Of a stretch of DNA of 7,592 nucleotides, positions 1 to 6,781 are shown piece by piece. Numbering within the stretch: the stretch's first letter is position 1; each line of letters opens with the position of its first letter. Location of the stretch: assembly GCA_020216625.1 (NCBI GenBank), contig JAIUYB010000090.1:1-7592 (forward strand), in the 5' to 3' direction. The notes under the pieces are model-generated. The model was not told where the DNA came from. It was given only the letters and a program-made list of their open reading frames with translations, and did no database searches. The DNA is from Desulfarculus sp. GTDB taxonomy: Bacteria > Desulfobacterota > Desulfarculia > Desulfarculales > Desulfarculaceae. A program made the position numbers and the translations under genes.

Positions 1-2541
1 TACACTCTTTCCCACGCTCTTGCGCAAATCACCCAGCTTGTAGCCGTCCTCCTGGGACCAGGAGTTGCCGGTGTCGTAGAAGACCACGCCCACCAGGCCA
101 GCCTTGGTCAAGAGCGGGAAGCGGTATTCCACATTGACCAGGGCCATGCGCTCGCCGCCGATGCGGTCGTTGGTGGCCGGGTCGCGGGGACTGACCGATT
201 GGTAGTCGAAACCGCGCAGGGTGTTGATGCCGCCCAGGAAGAACTTCTCGTAGATGGGCAGGTCACCGCCGCTATGACCGGTCAGCCAGCCGATGCGGCC
301 GTGCAGCACGAAGACATGCTCCCACCACAGCGGGAAGTACCAGCCAGTGTCGCCCAAAACCTTGATGAAGGCGTTGGTGCCGCCGATGGGATCGCCGGCG
401 TACTCCACGCTGATGCTGTTGTCCGAGCCCCGGGTGGTGTTGAAGGCGTTGTCGCGGGTGTCGCGGCGTAAAATGCCCCGCACCGCGCTGGTGGTGTGCT
501 CGCCCTTCTGGTCGCGGATGATGAGCGCGGCGTTGTCCTGGATATCGTAGATGTTTGCCACCTCGTAGGTGTAGTAGGTGTACAGCCGCACCGCGCGCCA
601 GGGAGTGGGCCAGCCCAGGCGCAGGCGGCCGCCCACCGCCTCCTTGCTGTAGGTGTAGTACTCGCGGTCCCAGTCGTAGAGATCCACGCCGGCGCTGATG
701 GGCTTGTCAAAAAGCCAGGGCTCGGTGAAGCTGATGGTGTAGCGGTTGGAGACGCCGCCGATCTGTCCGCGGAACTCCAGTTGCTGCCCACGGCCGAAGA
801 GGTTGCTCTCGGCCACCCGGCCCATGAGCATGACCTTGTCCACCGTGGAGTAGCCAGCGCCGATGCTGAATTGGCCGGTGCGCTTCTCCTTGACGTCGAT
901 CTTCAGGTCCATCCGGTCCGGGGTGGTGCCCTTGGTGGTGGAGATGTTGACGTCCTCGAAGAAGTTGAGCCGGTGCAGCCGCATGTTGCCGTCGCGCAGG
1001 GCCGTGCCGGAGAAGAGGTCGCCCTCGGCCACTCCCAGCTCGCGGCGGATGACGTTGTCGCGGGTGTGGGTGTTTCCGGTGATGATGATGCGCTCGAAGT
1101 AGACCTTCTCGCCCTTCTTGATGCTGAACTCGATATCGACGGTGTTCTTGGCCTGGTCCTGCTGGATCTGGGGCCGCACGTCGACGTAGGCGAAACCTTG
1201 GTCGGCGTAGAGATTGGACATCTGGGCGATGTCGGCCCGCAGGGCGTCGCGGTTGAACCATTCGCCGGGTTTGGATTTGAGCGATTTGGCCAGGTCGGCC
1301 TGGGGGATGATCATCTCGCCGGTGATGGACACGCCCGCGATCTTGAAGCGCGGGCCCTCCTCGATCGGGATGGTGATGATCAGGCCGTCGGGTCCGCGGG
1401 CCACGTTGGGCTCGCCCACCCGGGCGTTCATATAGCCGTTGTTGTAGTAGAAGTCGGTGAGCTTCTCCAGGTCCTGGTCCAGCTTGCTGCGTTCCAGCAC
1501 GTTGCTCTCGGTCAGCCAGGTGAACCACCCGCTGCCGGTGGTGGACATGGCCTCGCGCAGCTCCTTGGCCGGGAAGGACTTATTGCCGGAGAAATCGATG
1601 GTCTTGATGAAGACCTTCTTGCCCTCCTCGATCTTGAAGGTCACCGAGGGCTCGCCGGTGGGGGTGGTTCCCACGTCGCTGGTGACCTTGGCGTCGTAAT
1701 AGCCCTTATCGTGATAGAGCTTGATGATCTTTTCCTCGGCCTCCTTGACCGCCTCGGGGCGGAAGACGCCGAAGGGCTTGAGCCCGAGCTGGTCGCGCAG
1801 GTCCTTGTCCTCGATGGCCTTGTTGCCGGTGATGTTCAGCTCGCGCAGGGTGGGCTTCTCCTTTAGCACCACCGTGACCACCTTGCCCTGGGGGGTGTCG
1901 GCGGTTTCGAAGCGCACATCCTCGAAATAGCCCATCTTCCAAACCGCGCGCAGGTCTTCGTCCAAGCGCAGGGGGGCGTAGGGGCTGCCGGCCTTGGTGT
2001 TCATCACCGCCTTGATGGCCTCGGCCTCGATGCGCTTGTTGCCGCGCACCTCCACCGCCGCCACCAGTTCCCGCCCGGCGGCCAGGGTGCCCAGCTCGCG
2101 GGCCATGCGATCGGTCAGGCCCTGCAACGCTTCCATGCCGCTGCCCTCGGCGAAGACCGATTGGGGCCGGCGCATGCCCAGCACGTCCAGGAGCTTGGCG
2201 TCCAGGCTGACGTTGGCGCCGATCTTGGTGAGCGAGCCATAGACGGCGTACTCGGCCCCCAATTGGCCGGCCAGGTTGCGGGCCAAGGTCAGGTCCAGGG
2301 GCTTGCCGCTCTGGGCCAGAGTCCGGTTGACCTCGGCCGCGTCCAGCACCGCCAGGCCCTCGGCCTTGAGCTTCTTGATCAGCATGTCCTGCAGGCCCTG
2401 GCGCATCTGTTCCAGAGGCTCCCGGCTGAACACGTCAAAGGGGAAGACCGCCACCTTGGCTGGTTCGGCCGCCGCCCAGACCACGCCCGACCAGGCCATC
2501 ATCAGGCCGGCCACCACCCACAGCATCAGCTTTCGTAACAT
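1..2541 (-). CDS. bamA: Outer-membrane beta-barrel assembly factor BamA, 3' end cut by window
   Basis: BamA is the outer-membrane core of the Bam complex and folds beta-barrel proteins into that membrane. The 847 visible codons show a signal peptide (residues 1-23 or 1-25: K4, hydrophobic core, VWA/AAA cleavage context). An alpha/beta domain at ~27-155 begins AKVAVFPFDV and is not part of E. coli BamA. Five POTRA domains follow at ~160-228, 230-307, 309-396, 399-476 and 479-552, with repeated GN and GYY/GYM/GF signatures. The barrel starts near 553. The loop-6 motif is LRGF (775-778), a variant of the usual VRGF. The reading ends about 50 residues short of a normal C-terminus. The ATG at 2541 gives a positive n-region; starting at Met6 would lose it. 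The Shine-Dalgarno is weak (GGGGG, 4 nt spacing). It lies 30 nt after lolD, so it is probably co-transcribed with it. The family is certain; the role of the extra domain is unknown. Confidence 0.96.
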   Translation of the reverse strand, partial: MLRKLMLWVVAGLMMAWSGVVWAAAEPAKVAVFPFDVFSREPLEQMRQGLQDMLIKKLKAEGLAVLDAAEVNRTLAQSGKPLDLTLARNLAGQLGAEYAVYGSLTKIGANVSLDAKLLDVLGMRRPQSVFAEGSGMEALQGLTDRMARELGTLAAGRELVAAVEVRGNKRIEAEAIKAVMNTKAGSPYAPLRLDEDLRAVWKMGYFEDVRFETADTPQGKVVTVVLKEKPTLRELNITGNKAIEDKDLRDQLGLKPFGVFRPEAVKEAEEKIIKLYHDKGYYDAKVTSDVGTTPTGEPSVTFKIEEGKKVFIKTIDFSGNKSFPAKELREAMSTTGSGWFTWLTESNVLERSKLDQDLEKLTDFYYNNGYMNARVGEPNVARGPDGLIITIPIEEGPRFKIAGVSITGEMIIPQADLAKSLKSKPGEWFNRDALRADIAQMSNLYADQGFAYVDVRPQIQQDQAKNTVDIEFSIKKGEKVYFERIIITGNTHTRDNVIRRELGVAEGDLFSGTALRDGNMRLHRLNFFEDVNISTTKGTTPDRMDLKIDVKEKRTGQFSIGAGYSTVDKVMLMGRVAESNLFGRGQQLEFRGQIGGVSNRYTISFTEPWLFDKPISAGVDLYDWDREYYTYSKEAVGGRLRLGWPTPWRAVRLYTYYTYEVANIYDIQDNAALIIRDQKGEHTTSAVRGILRRDTRDNAFNTTRGSDNSISVEYAGDPIGGTNAFIKVLGDTGWYFPLWWEHVFVLHGRIGWLTGHSGGDLPIYEKFFLGGINTLRGFDYQSVSPRDPATNDRIGGERMALVNVEYRFPLLTKAGLVGVVFYDTGNSWSQEDGYKLGDLRKSVGKSV

Positions 2542-2571
2542 GCCGCCCCCGATCGTGCGGTTGCCCCCCGC

Positions 2572-3321
2572 CTAGTCCAGCGGGAAGAGCCTGCCGTCGG
2601 CCAGCCGCACCCTGCGTCCCAGGGCCGCGGCCAGCCGTTCGTTGTGGGTGGCCACCAAGGTGGTCAACCCCATCTCGGCGTTCAGGCGCAGGAACAACTG
2701 CTGCACCTTTTCGCCGGTTCGCTCGTCCAGGTTACCGGTGGGCTCGTCGGCCAGCAACAGGGAAGGTCCCATCACCAGCGCCCGGGCCACCGCCACCCGT
2801 TGTTGTTCGCCACCAGACAGCTCGCCCACCCGGTGAGCCTGCCGGTGATCCAACTCCACCTCGGCCAGGAGCTCCCGCGCCCGCGCCTCGGCCGCCCCTC
2901 GGGGCTGGCGGGCGATCAAGGCGGGCATCATCACGTTCTCCAGGGCCGTGAATTCCGGTAGCAGGTGATGGAACTGGAACACGAACCCAATGTTTCGGTT
3001 GCGGAATCCGGCCAACTGGCGTTCGCCCAGGTCGATCAGATTCTCGCCGCCCACCATCACCCGACCCCGGCTGGGGCGATCCAGGGCGCCCAGGATGTGG
3101 AGCAGGGTGGACTTTCCAACCCCCGAAGCCCCCAGGATGGCTACGGTTTCCCGGGACTCAACCCGCAGGTCCAACCCCCGGAGAACTTCCACCTCGTCGC
3201 GAGGGCCCCGGTAGGTCTTGTAAAGCTGCTCTATTAGAATGAATGGGGCCGAATCTGTCAAGGCCCCAGACTCCTGCCGGCCGGGTCGCGGCTCGGTTAT
3301 CTGCCCGTTAACCGTGCTCAT
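2572..3321 (-). CDS. lolD: Lipoprotein-releasing ABC transporter ATPase LolD
   Basis: This 249-residue cytoplasmic ATPase powers release of lipoproteins from the inner membrane to the carrier LolA. All ABC motifs are visible: Walker [10 protein letters not shown] (64-72), Q-loop in [13 protein letters not shown] (112-124), signature LSGGEQ (168-173), Walker B LLLADEP with catalytic E193, D-loop GNLD and H226. The [10 protein letters not shown] stretch and the adjacent LolC/E permease favour LolD over the related MacB and FtsE ATPases. The chosen ATG (3321) overlaps the permease stop as ATGA, which suggests translational coupling. A second in-frame start, TTG at 3261, lies 9 nt after AGGAG and would remove a 20-residue tail that most LolD proteins lack. 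The open frame continues upstream to ~3930, but that part is an out-of-frame reading of the permease gene. Confidence 0.95.
   Translation of the reverse strand: MSTVNGQITEPRPGRQESGALTDSAPFILIEQLYKTYRGPRDEVEVLRGLDLRVESRETVAILGASGVGKSTLLHILGALDRPSRGRVMVGGENLIDLGERQLAGFRNRNIGFVFQFHHLLPEFTALENVMMPALIARQPRGAAEARARELLAEVELDHRQAHRVGELSGGEQQRVAVARALVMGPSLLLADEPTGNLDERTGEKVQQLFLRLNAEMGLTTLVATHNERLAAALGRRVRLADGRLFPLD
3271..3275 (-). promoter_or_regulatory. Shine-Dalgarno that could set an alternative lolD start
   Basis: AGGAG on the minus strand lies 9 nt before an in-frame TTG (3261-3259). The upstream ATG at 3321 has only GGAGG at a longer 13-nt spacing but gains from the 4-nt overlap with the permease stop. 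Starting at the TTG gives 229 residues beginning just before the first ATPase strand, closer to typical LolD. Which start is used cannot be settled from sequence alone. Confidence 0.4.
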
Positions 3322-4547
3322 TCGTAACGCAGGGCCTCCACCGGGTCCAGGCGGCCAGCCGCCCTGGCGGGGTAAATGGTGGCGATCAGGCTGATCACCA
3401 CCGCCGCGCCAGCCACCAGGAGCACGATCAAAGGCTCCACCTGCACCGGAAGGGTGGAGAGGGGATAGACGTCGGCCGGCAGCTCGATAAACTTGTAACG
3501 CGCCAGCAAGGCGCACAAAAGCAGGCCGATGCCCAGTCCGATCACCGTGCCGCAGATGCCGATGATCAGGCCCTCGCACATGAAGATGCGCCGGATGGAT
3601 TGGCTGGTGCAGCCCATGGCCTTGAGCACCCCAATGTCCCGGGTCTTCTCCATCACCATCATGATCAGCGAGCTGACGATGCCAAAAGCCGCCACCAACA
3701 CGATCAGGATGAGAATCACGAACATGGTGATTTTTTCGAGACGCAGGGCGGCGAACAAGCTGTGGTTGGCGGCCATCCAGTCGCGATGGAAATAAGCAGG
3801 CCCCAGTTTTTGCACCAGGCGGCGGCCCACCTGGTCGGCCTGGTAGATGTCGCGCACCTTGTACTCCACCCCGTTGACCAGGCCATCCAGCCCCAGGAAG
3901 TCCTGGGCCGCGGCCAGGGAGACATAGCACAGACTGGTGTCGTACTGGTACATGCCCGAGTCGTAGAGCCCCACGATGCGGAAGGGTTCGCTCTTGGGGG
4001 CCCGGCCCACCGGGGTGTCCTCGCCCAGGGGGTTGACCAGGTCCACCAGATCGCCCACCATCAGGCCCAGGCGGCGGGCCAAGGCCGCGCCCAGCAGGAG
4101 GCCGGGCGGGTCGCCGCCCCGGCCGGGGCCCAGGTCCTCCAGGCGGCCCTGGACCATCATCTTTTTGAGGTCGATCACCCCCAAAGCCCCGGGCAGCTCG
4201 ATGCCGCGCATCACCACTCCGGTGGCCCCGGCCCGAGAGACCAACATCACCTGGCCGTAGACGTAGGGCGTGGCCGCCTCCACCGCGGGGTCCTCCAGCC
4301 CAACCTGCATCACCCGCTGGACGTCCTGGATCTGGCTGGCCAGGCGGTAGACCGTCAGGTGAGCGTTGAGCCCCAGGATGCGGTCCTTGAGTTGGCCCTC
4401 GAAACCGCCCATCACCGACAGCACCACGATCAAGGCGCAGACCCCCAAGGCCACCCCGGCCATGGAGAGCAGGGTGATCAGGGAAATGAAGGTCTGCTTG
4501 CGCTTGGCGCGCAGATAGCGCAGGGCGATGAAGACCTCGAAGGTCAT
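3318..4547 (-). CDS. Lipoprotein-releasing ABC transporter permease, LolC/E (LolF-like)
   Basis: This 409-residue inner-membrane permease is the partner of LolD in extracting outer-membrane lipoproteins. It has the LolC/E layout: a first membrane segment (~20-48), a large periplasmic MacB-type domain (~50-270), then an FtsX domain with three more membrane segments (~274-299, 322-349, 371-392), ending [18 protein letters not shown]. The [13 protein letters not shown] N-terminus and the YPLSTLPV stretch (361-368) are characteristic. Residues 178-184 read TPVGRAP, matching the LolC Hook (TPMGRIP in E. coli) that engages LolA; E. coli LolE lacks it. The gene starts 1 nt inside the lysS stop (TGATG) and overlaps lolD by 4 nt. 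Only one permease is seen here, so a homodimeric LolF-type transporter is likely but inferred; a second permease elsewhere in the genome is not excluded. Confidence 0.94.
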   Translation of the reverse strand: MTFEVFIALRYLRAKRKQTFISLITLLSMAGVALGVCALIVVLSVMGGFEGQLKDRILGLNAHLTVYRLASQIQDVQRVMQVGLEDPAVEAATPYVYGQVMLVSRAGATGVVMRGIELPGALGVIDLKKMMVQGRLEDLGPGRGGDPPGLLLGAALARRLGLMVGDLVDLVNPLGEDTPVGRAPKSEPFRIVGLYDSGMYQYDTSLCYVSLAAAQDFLGLDGLVNGVEYKVRDIYQADQVGRRLVQKLGPAYFHRDWMAANHSLFAALRLEKITMFVILILIVLVAAFGIVSSLIMMVMEKTRDIGVLKAMGCTSQSIRRIFMCEGLIIGICGTVIGLGIGLLLCALLARYKFIELPADVYPLSTLPVQVEPLIVLLVAGAAVVISLIATIYPARAAGRLDPVEALRYE

Positions 4548-6088
4548 CAGCCTTGCTCTGGCCTCAACAGGGGGAACAGGATCACCTCGCGGATGCTGGG
4601 CTGGTCGGTGAGCAGCATGGTCAGCCGGTCGATGCCCACTCCTTCGCCGGCGGTGGGGGGCATGCCATACTCCAGGGCCCGCACGTAGTCCAGGTCCATG
4701 AATTGGGCCTCGTCGTCGCCGGCCTCGCGGGCCGCGGCCTGCTCGCGGAAGCGGCCCAACTGGTCGTCGGGGTCGTTGAGCTCGCTAAAACCGTTGCCCA
4801 TCTCCCGGCCGGCGATGAAGAACTCGAAGCGGTCCACGATCTCCGGGTCCAGGTCGTTGGTGCGGCTCAAGGGGCTGATGTCCAGGGGATAGCCGGTGAC
4901 GAAGGTCGGCTGCCAGAGCTCCGGCTCCACCAGGGCGTCGAAAATCTTGGCCAAGGCCTTGCCCAGGCCCTCGCCCGGGCGCACCGCCGCGCCCAGCTCC
5001 CGGGCCAGGCCCACCGCCTTGTCGGCGTCGAAGAGCACCGAGGGCGGCACCCCGCCGATCTCCAGCAGGCTGGAACGGAAGTCCAGGTTGGGCCAGGGCG
5101 GGGTCAGGTCGATCTCGCGGCCCTGGTAGGTGAACTTGGTCGAGCCCTTGACCGCCTTGGCGCAGGCGCAGAACATCTCCTCGGTGATGGGTATCAGGTC
5201 CTCGTAGCTGGCGTAGCTCTGGTAGAACTCCAGCATGGTGAACTCGGGGTTGTGGCGGATGCTGATGCCCTCGTTGCGGAAATTGCGGTTGAGTTCGAAG
5301 ACCCGCTCCAGGCCGCCCACCACCAGACGCTTGAGATAAAGCTCCGGGGCCACCCGCAGGTAGAGCTTCATGTCCAGGGCATTGTGATAGGTCTCGAAGG
5401 GCCGGGCGGCCGCGCCGCCGGGGATGATCTGCATCATCGGGGTTTCGACTTCGAGGAAACCCTTGCTCATCAAGAAGTTGCGGATGGTGGCCACGATGGT
5501 GGAGCGGGCCTGAAAGGTGTCGCGCGTCTCCTGGTTCATGATCAGGTCCAGGTAGCGCTGGCGATAACGCTGCTCCACGTCGGTCAGCCCATGGAACTTC
5601 TCGGGCAGCGAACGGTAGCTCTTGGTCACCAGGTTCCAGGAATCCACCCGAAGGGTCAGCTCCTGGGTGCGGGTGCGGAACAAAGAGCCCTTGACCCCGA
5701 TGATGTCGCCCACGTCCAGTTTTTTGAAAAGGCCGTAGCGCTCCGCCCCCAGGCGGTCCCGCTCCAGGTGGCATTGCAGCGAGCCGCTGCGGTCCTGGAG
5801 CTTGATGAAGGCCGCCTTGCCGAAGGAGCGGATGGCCATGATCCGGCCGGCGATGGAGAACTTCATGTCGTCCATCGCCTCCAGCCGGTCGCCGTCCAGG
5901 CGTTCGTACTGGTTTTTCAGCTCGGCGATCAGGTCGCGGGGCCGGTGGGTGTTGGGAAACAGGGGCAACCCAGCCTCTTTCAATTCCTGGGCCTTCTGGC
6001 GCCGCTGGCGCATCAGGAGGTTGTCGTCCAGGATGCGGGCAACGCCCTTGTCGGGCGATTCGGGCTTTTGCTTGGGATTATCTGACAC
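4547..6088 (-). CDS. lysS: Lysyl-tRNA synthetase, class II
   Basis: This cytoplasmic enzyme charges tRNA-Lys with lysine using ATP. The 513 residues match the family's usual ~500. An N-terminal helix (~20-40) leads into the OB-fold anticodon-binding domain (~77-150, with [20 protein letters not shown]). The class II catalytic core follows: motif 1 around FLEVETPMM (211-219), motif 2 [18 protein letters not shown] (270-287), the [15 protein letters not shown] segment (426-440), and motif 3 [10 protein letters not shown] (483-492). It appears complete, with no missing key residue. The start is GTG at 6088, supported by GGAG 8 nt upstream; no ATG fits better. It is the first gene of the operon and its stop overlaps the next start by 1 nt. 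A sigma70-like promoter and a ~77-nt leader lie upstream. Confidence 0.98.
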   Translation of the reverse strand: MSDNPKQKPESPDKGVARILDDNLLMRQRRQKAQELKEAGLPLFPNTHRPRDLIAELKNQYERLDGDRLEAMDDMKFSIAGRIMAIRSFGKAAFIKLQDRSGSLQCHLERDRLGAERYGLFKKLDVGDIIGVKGSLFRTRTQELTLRVDSWNLVTKSYRSLPEKFHGLTDVEQRYRQRYLDLIMNQETRDTFQARSTIVATIRNFLMSKGFLEVETPMMQIIPGGAAARPFETYHNALDMKLYLRVAPELYLKRLVVGGLERVFELNRNFRNEGISIRHNPEFTMLEFYQSYASYEDLIPITEEMFCACAKAVKGSTKFTYQGREIDLTPPWPNLDFRSSLLEIGGVPPSVLFDADKAVGLARELGAAVRPGEGLGKALAKIFDALVEPELWQPTFVTGYPLDISPLSRTNDLDPEIVDRFEFFIAGREMGNGFSELNDPDDQLGRFREQAAAREAGDDEAQFMDLDYVRALEYGMPPTAGEGVGIDRLTMLLTDQPSIREVILFPLLRPEQG

Positions 6089-6096
6089 TTGGTATA

Positions 6097-6100
6097 CTCC
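6097..6100 (-). promoter_or_regulatory. Ribosome binding site of lysS
   Basis: GGAG on the minus strand is followed by 8 nt (TATACCAA) and then GTG. This supports the GTG at 6088-6086 as the lysS start, since no ATG or TTG lies between it and the predicted transcription start. Confidence 0.7.
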
Positions 6101-6122
6101 AGCCCCGACTTGGTCCAGCGGC

Positions 6123-6157
6123 GGAGACGCGCGGCCCGGTCTGTCGGGTTTCTCCTT
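6123..6157 (-). promoter_or_regulatory. lysS leader with an unused Shine-Dalgarno and nested stems
   Basis: Minus-strand AAGGAG (6157-6152) is a near-perfect Shine-Dalgarno, yet no ATG, GTG or TTG follows until the lysS GTG 64 nt later. GGAGA (6155-6151) can pair with TCTCC (6127-6123), enclosing a CCCG/CGGG stem (6148-6145 with 6138-6135). The same CTCC segment could instead pair with the true lysS GGAG (6100-6097). A regulatory leader is inferred only; the stems are short. Confidence 0.3.
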
Positions 6158-6171
6158 GAACTAGGCTACGT

Positions 6172-6200
6172 TATCTACGTCAGGCCCGGAGGTTTGTCAA
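6172..6200 (-). promoter_or_regulatory. Predicted sigma70 promoter of the lysS-lol-bamA operon
   Basis: On the minus strand a perfect TTGACA (-35, 6200-6195) is separated by exactly 17 nt from TAGATA (-10, 6177-6172, 4 of 6 consensus matches). Transcription would begin near 6165, leaving about 77 nt of leader before the lysS GTG. No other equally good promoter is visible before bamA, so it may drive all four genes. Confidence 0.65.
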
Positions 6201-6204
6201 GCCC

Positions 6205-6224
6205 GCCGCCTGGCGGCATTTTTT
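6205..6224 (+). terminator. Plus-strand intrinsic-terminator-like hairpin between the divergent promoters
   Basis: GCCGC-CTG-GCGGC forms a GC-only stem at 6205-6217, followed by A and six T residues (6219-6224), the form of a Rho-independent terminator read on the plus strand. The stem is short (5 bp, or 6 with a one-base loop). No plus-strand gene ends upstream, so if active it would stop antisense transcripts from the lysS side before they reach the PxxKW gene. Confidence 0.45.
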
Positions 6225-6235
6225 CGTTCCCGCCA

Positions 6236-6264
6236 TTGACAGAAACCCGGCCGATGGCCATATT
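6236..6264 (+). promoter_or_regulatory. Predicted sigma70 promoter of the PxxKW gene
   Basis: A perfect TTGACA (6236-6241) is followed 17 nt later by CATATT (6259-6264, 4 of 6 matches); TATTTA at 6261-6266 is an alternative -10 with a 19-nt spacer. Transcription would start near 6271, giving a leader of about 95 nt. The two back-to-back -35 boxes lie about 36 nt apart, with the hairpin at 6205-6224 between them. Confidence 0.55.
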
Positions 6265-6315
6265 TAGGCCGCAACGGCTTTGCGAATCCTGTTTCATCAG
6301 CGGCCGGCGGCGTTC

Positions 6316-6350
6316 CGGGGCCATCTGCGCCCCGCTACCTTATTTTGTTT
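6316..6350 (+). other. Leader hairpin and T-rich stretch before the PxxKW gene
   Basis: CGGGGC (6316-6321) can pair with GCCCCG (6329-6334) around a 7-nt loop. A T-rich run (6340-6350, TTATTTTGTTT) follows after 5 nt. The run is not contiguous with the stem, so this is a poor terminator; it could be a weak attenuator or simply an unstructured ribosome landing site just before AGGGAG. Confidence 0.25.
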
Positions 6351-6351
6351 T

Positions 6352-6357
6352 AGGGAG
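6352..6357 (+). promoter_or_regulatory. Ribosome binding site of the PxxKW gene
   Basis: AGGGAG is followed by 9 nt and then ATG at 6367. This fixes the start at MQCTTN, as in other family members, rather than at an in-frame ATG at 6280 that would add 29 residues read from the leader. Confidence 0.75.
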
Positions 6358-6366
6358 ATTTTGGCC

Positions 6367-6654
6367 ATGCAGTGCACCACCAACCGTCCGGGCATGGAAT
6401 GCGGCTTCATGAGCGGCAAAGGCTGTGGGTATAGCGGTGGCACTTGCCACCCCATCGTGGAGTCCTGCCAGGGTTGCGACCGGACGGTGACCGCGGGCGA
6501 GATGGTCTATTGCAAGAGCTACCCCGATCCGGCGGCCAAGTGGCGCTTCGGCCCCTGCAACTTCGCCACCCACATTAAGGCCGAGGTCAAGGAAGACAGC
6601 AAGAAGATCAACCCCCTCAAGGCCTCCAAGCGCGCCAGCGCCAAGAAGAAGTAA
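6367..6654 (+). CDS. PxxKW family cysteine-rich small protein
   Basis: This is a 95-residue protein without signal peptide or membrane segment, so probably cytoplasmic. Eight cysteines lie at 3, 12, 20, 27, 34, 37, 49 and 64, including a C-x2-C pair in SCQGCD. The family's naming motif PxxKW is present as PDPAAKW (53-59), followed by the conserved GPCNFATH and a Lys-rich tail containing INPLKASKR. From memory of related sequences, both length and pattern are those of a complete member. No biochemical function is known to me. The cysteine number and spacing suggest metal (zinc or Fe-S) or redox chemistry, which is inference. It has its own promoter, a good Shine-Dalgarno and a downstream hairpin, so it appears monocistronic, divergent from lysS and convergent with the rtcA-like gene. 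Confidence 0.93.
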   Translation: MQCTTNRPGMECGFMSGKGCGYSGGTCHPIVESCQGCDRTVTAGEMVYCKSYPDPAAKWRFGPCNFATHIKAEVKEDSKKINPLKASKRASAKKK

Positions 6655-6710
6655 GCATCGCGCATCTCCGGGCGGATCCGCGAGGGGTCCGTCCGGTGCC
6701 GGTTGGAATT

Positions 6711-6749
6711 CACCGGGGCTCCGCCAGGCGGGGTCCCGGTGGTCGTTTT
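6711..6749 (+). terminator. Strong hairpin terminator between convergent genes
   Basis: CACCGGG (6711-6717) pairs with CCCGGTG (6735-6741), and the inner arms (6718-6725 with 6727-6734) also pair fully, with two G-U wobbles, giving an almost uninterrupted ~15-bp stem. GTCG then TTTT (6746-6749) follow on the plus strand. It lies 56 nt after the PxxKW stop. The T run is short and offset, so termination may be imperfect. The stem also forms on the minus strand and could protect the 3' end of the rtcA-like transcript. Confidence 0.6.
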
Positions 6750-6761
6750 GGGAGGGTGACT

Positions 6762-6775
6762 CCGGCCCAGGCCGG
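6762..6775 (-). terminator. Short palindrome just after the rtcA-like stop
   Basis: CCGGCC-TG-GGCCGG is a perfect 14-base palindrome starting 6 nt after the rtcA-like stop codon. It lacks a T run on either strand, so it is at most part of a Rho-dependent or processing-stable 3' end together with the larger hairpin at 6711-6741. Confidence 0.25.
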
Positions 6776-6781
6776 TGGCTC

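Noticed and set aside
496..1866. A 456-codon plus-strand open frame antisense to bamA
   Set aside because: It is the mirror of the bamA frame in GC-rich DNA. The translation is low-complexity (V, L, G, D rich), matches no family, and has no supporting promoter or ribosome site.
3322..3930. Upstream extension of the lolD open frame, suggesting a 452-residue protein
   Set aside because: The extension is an out-of-frame reading of the permease gene. The LolD family begins near the overlap ATG or the later TTG.
3600..4688. A 362-codon plus-strand open frame opposite the permease gene
   Set aside because: It is rich in His, Gln and Gly as expected from reverse reading of GC-rich codons, and lies entirely opposite a clear membrane protein gene and the lysS end.
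4553..6085. A 510-codon plus-strand open frame covering almost exactly lysS
   Set aside because: It is an antisense shadow of a strongly conserved gene. It lacks stops because of codon bias, and its composition (H, G, Q, V, L rich) is unlike a real protein.
6280..6366. A 29-residue N-terminal extension of the PxxKW protein from an ATG at 6280
   Set aside because: The Shine-Dalgarno at 6352-6357 points to the ATG at 6367, and family members begin at the MxC segment. The extension would be translated from the leader.
6089..6366. A T-box or other known riboswitch upstream of lysS
   Set aside because: The leader of about 77 nt is too short for a standard T-box. I see no conserved T-box sequence, and no terminator on the minus strand.
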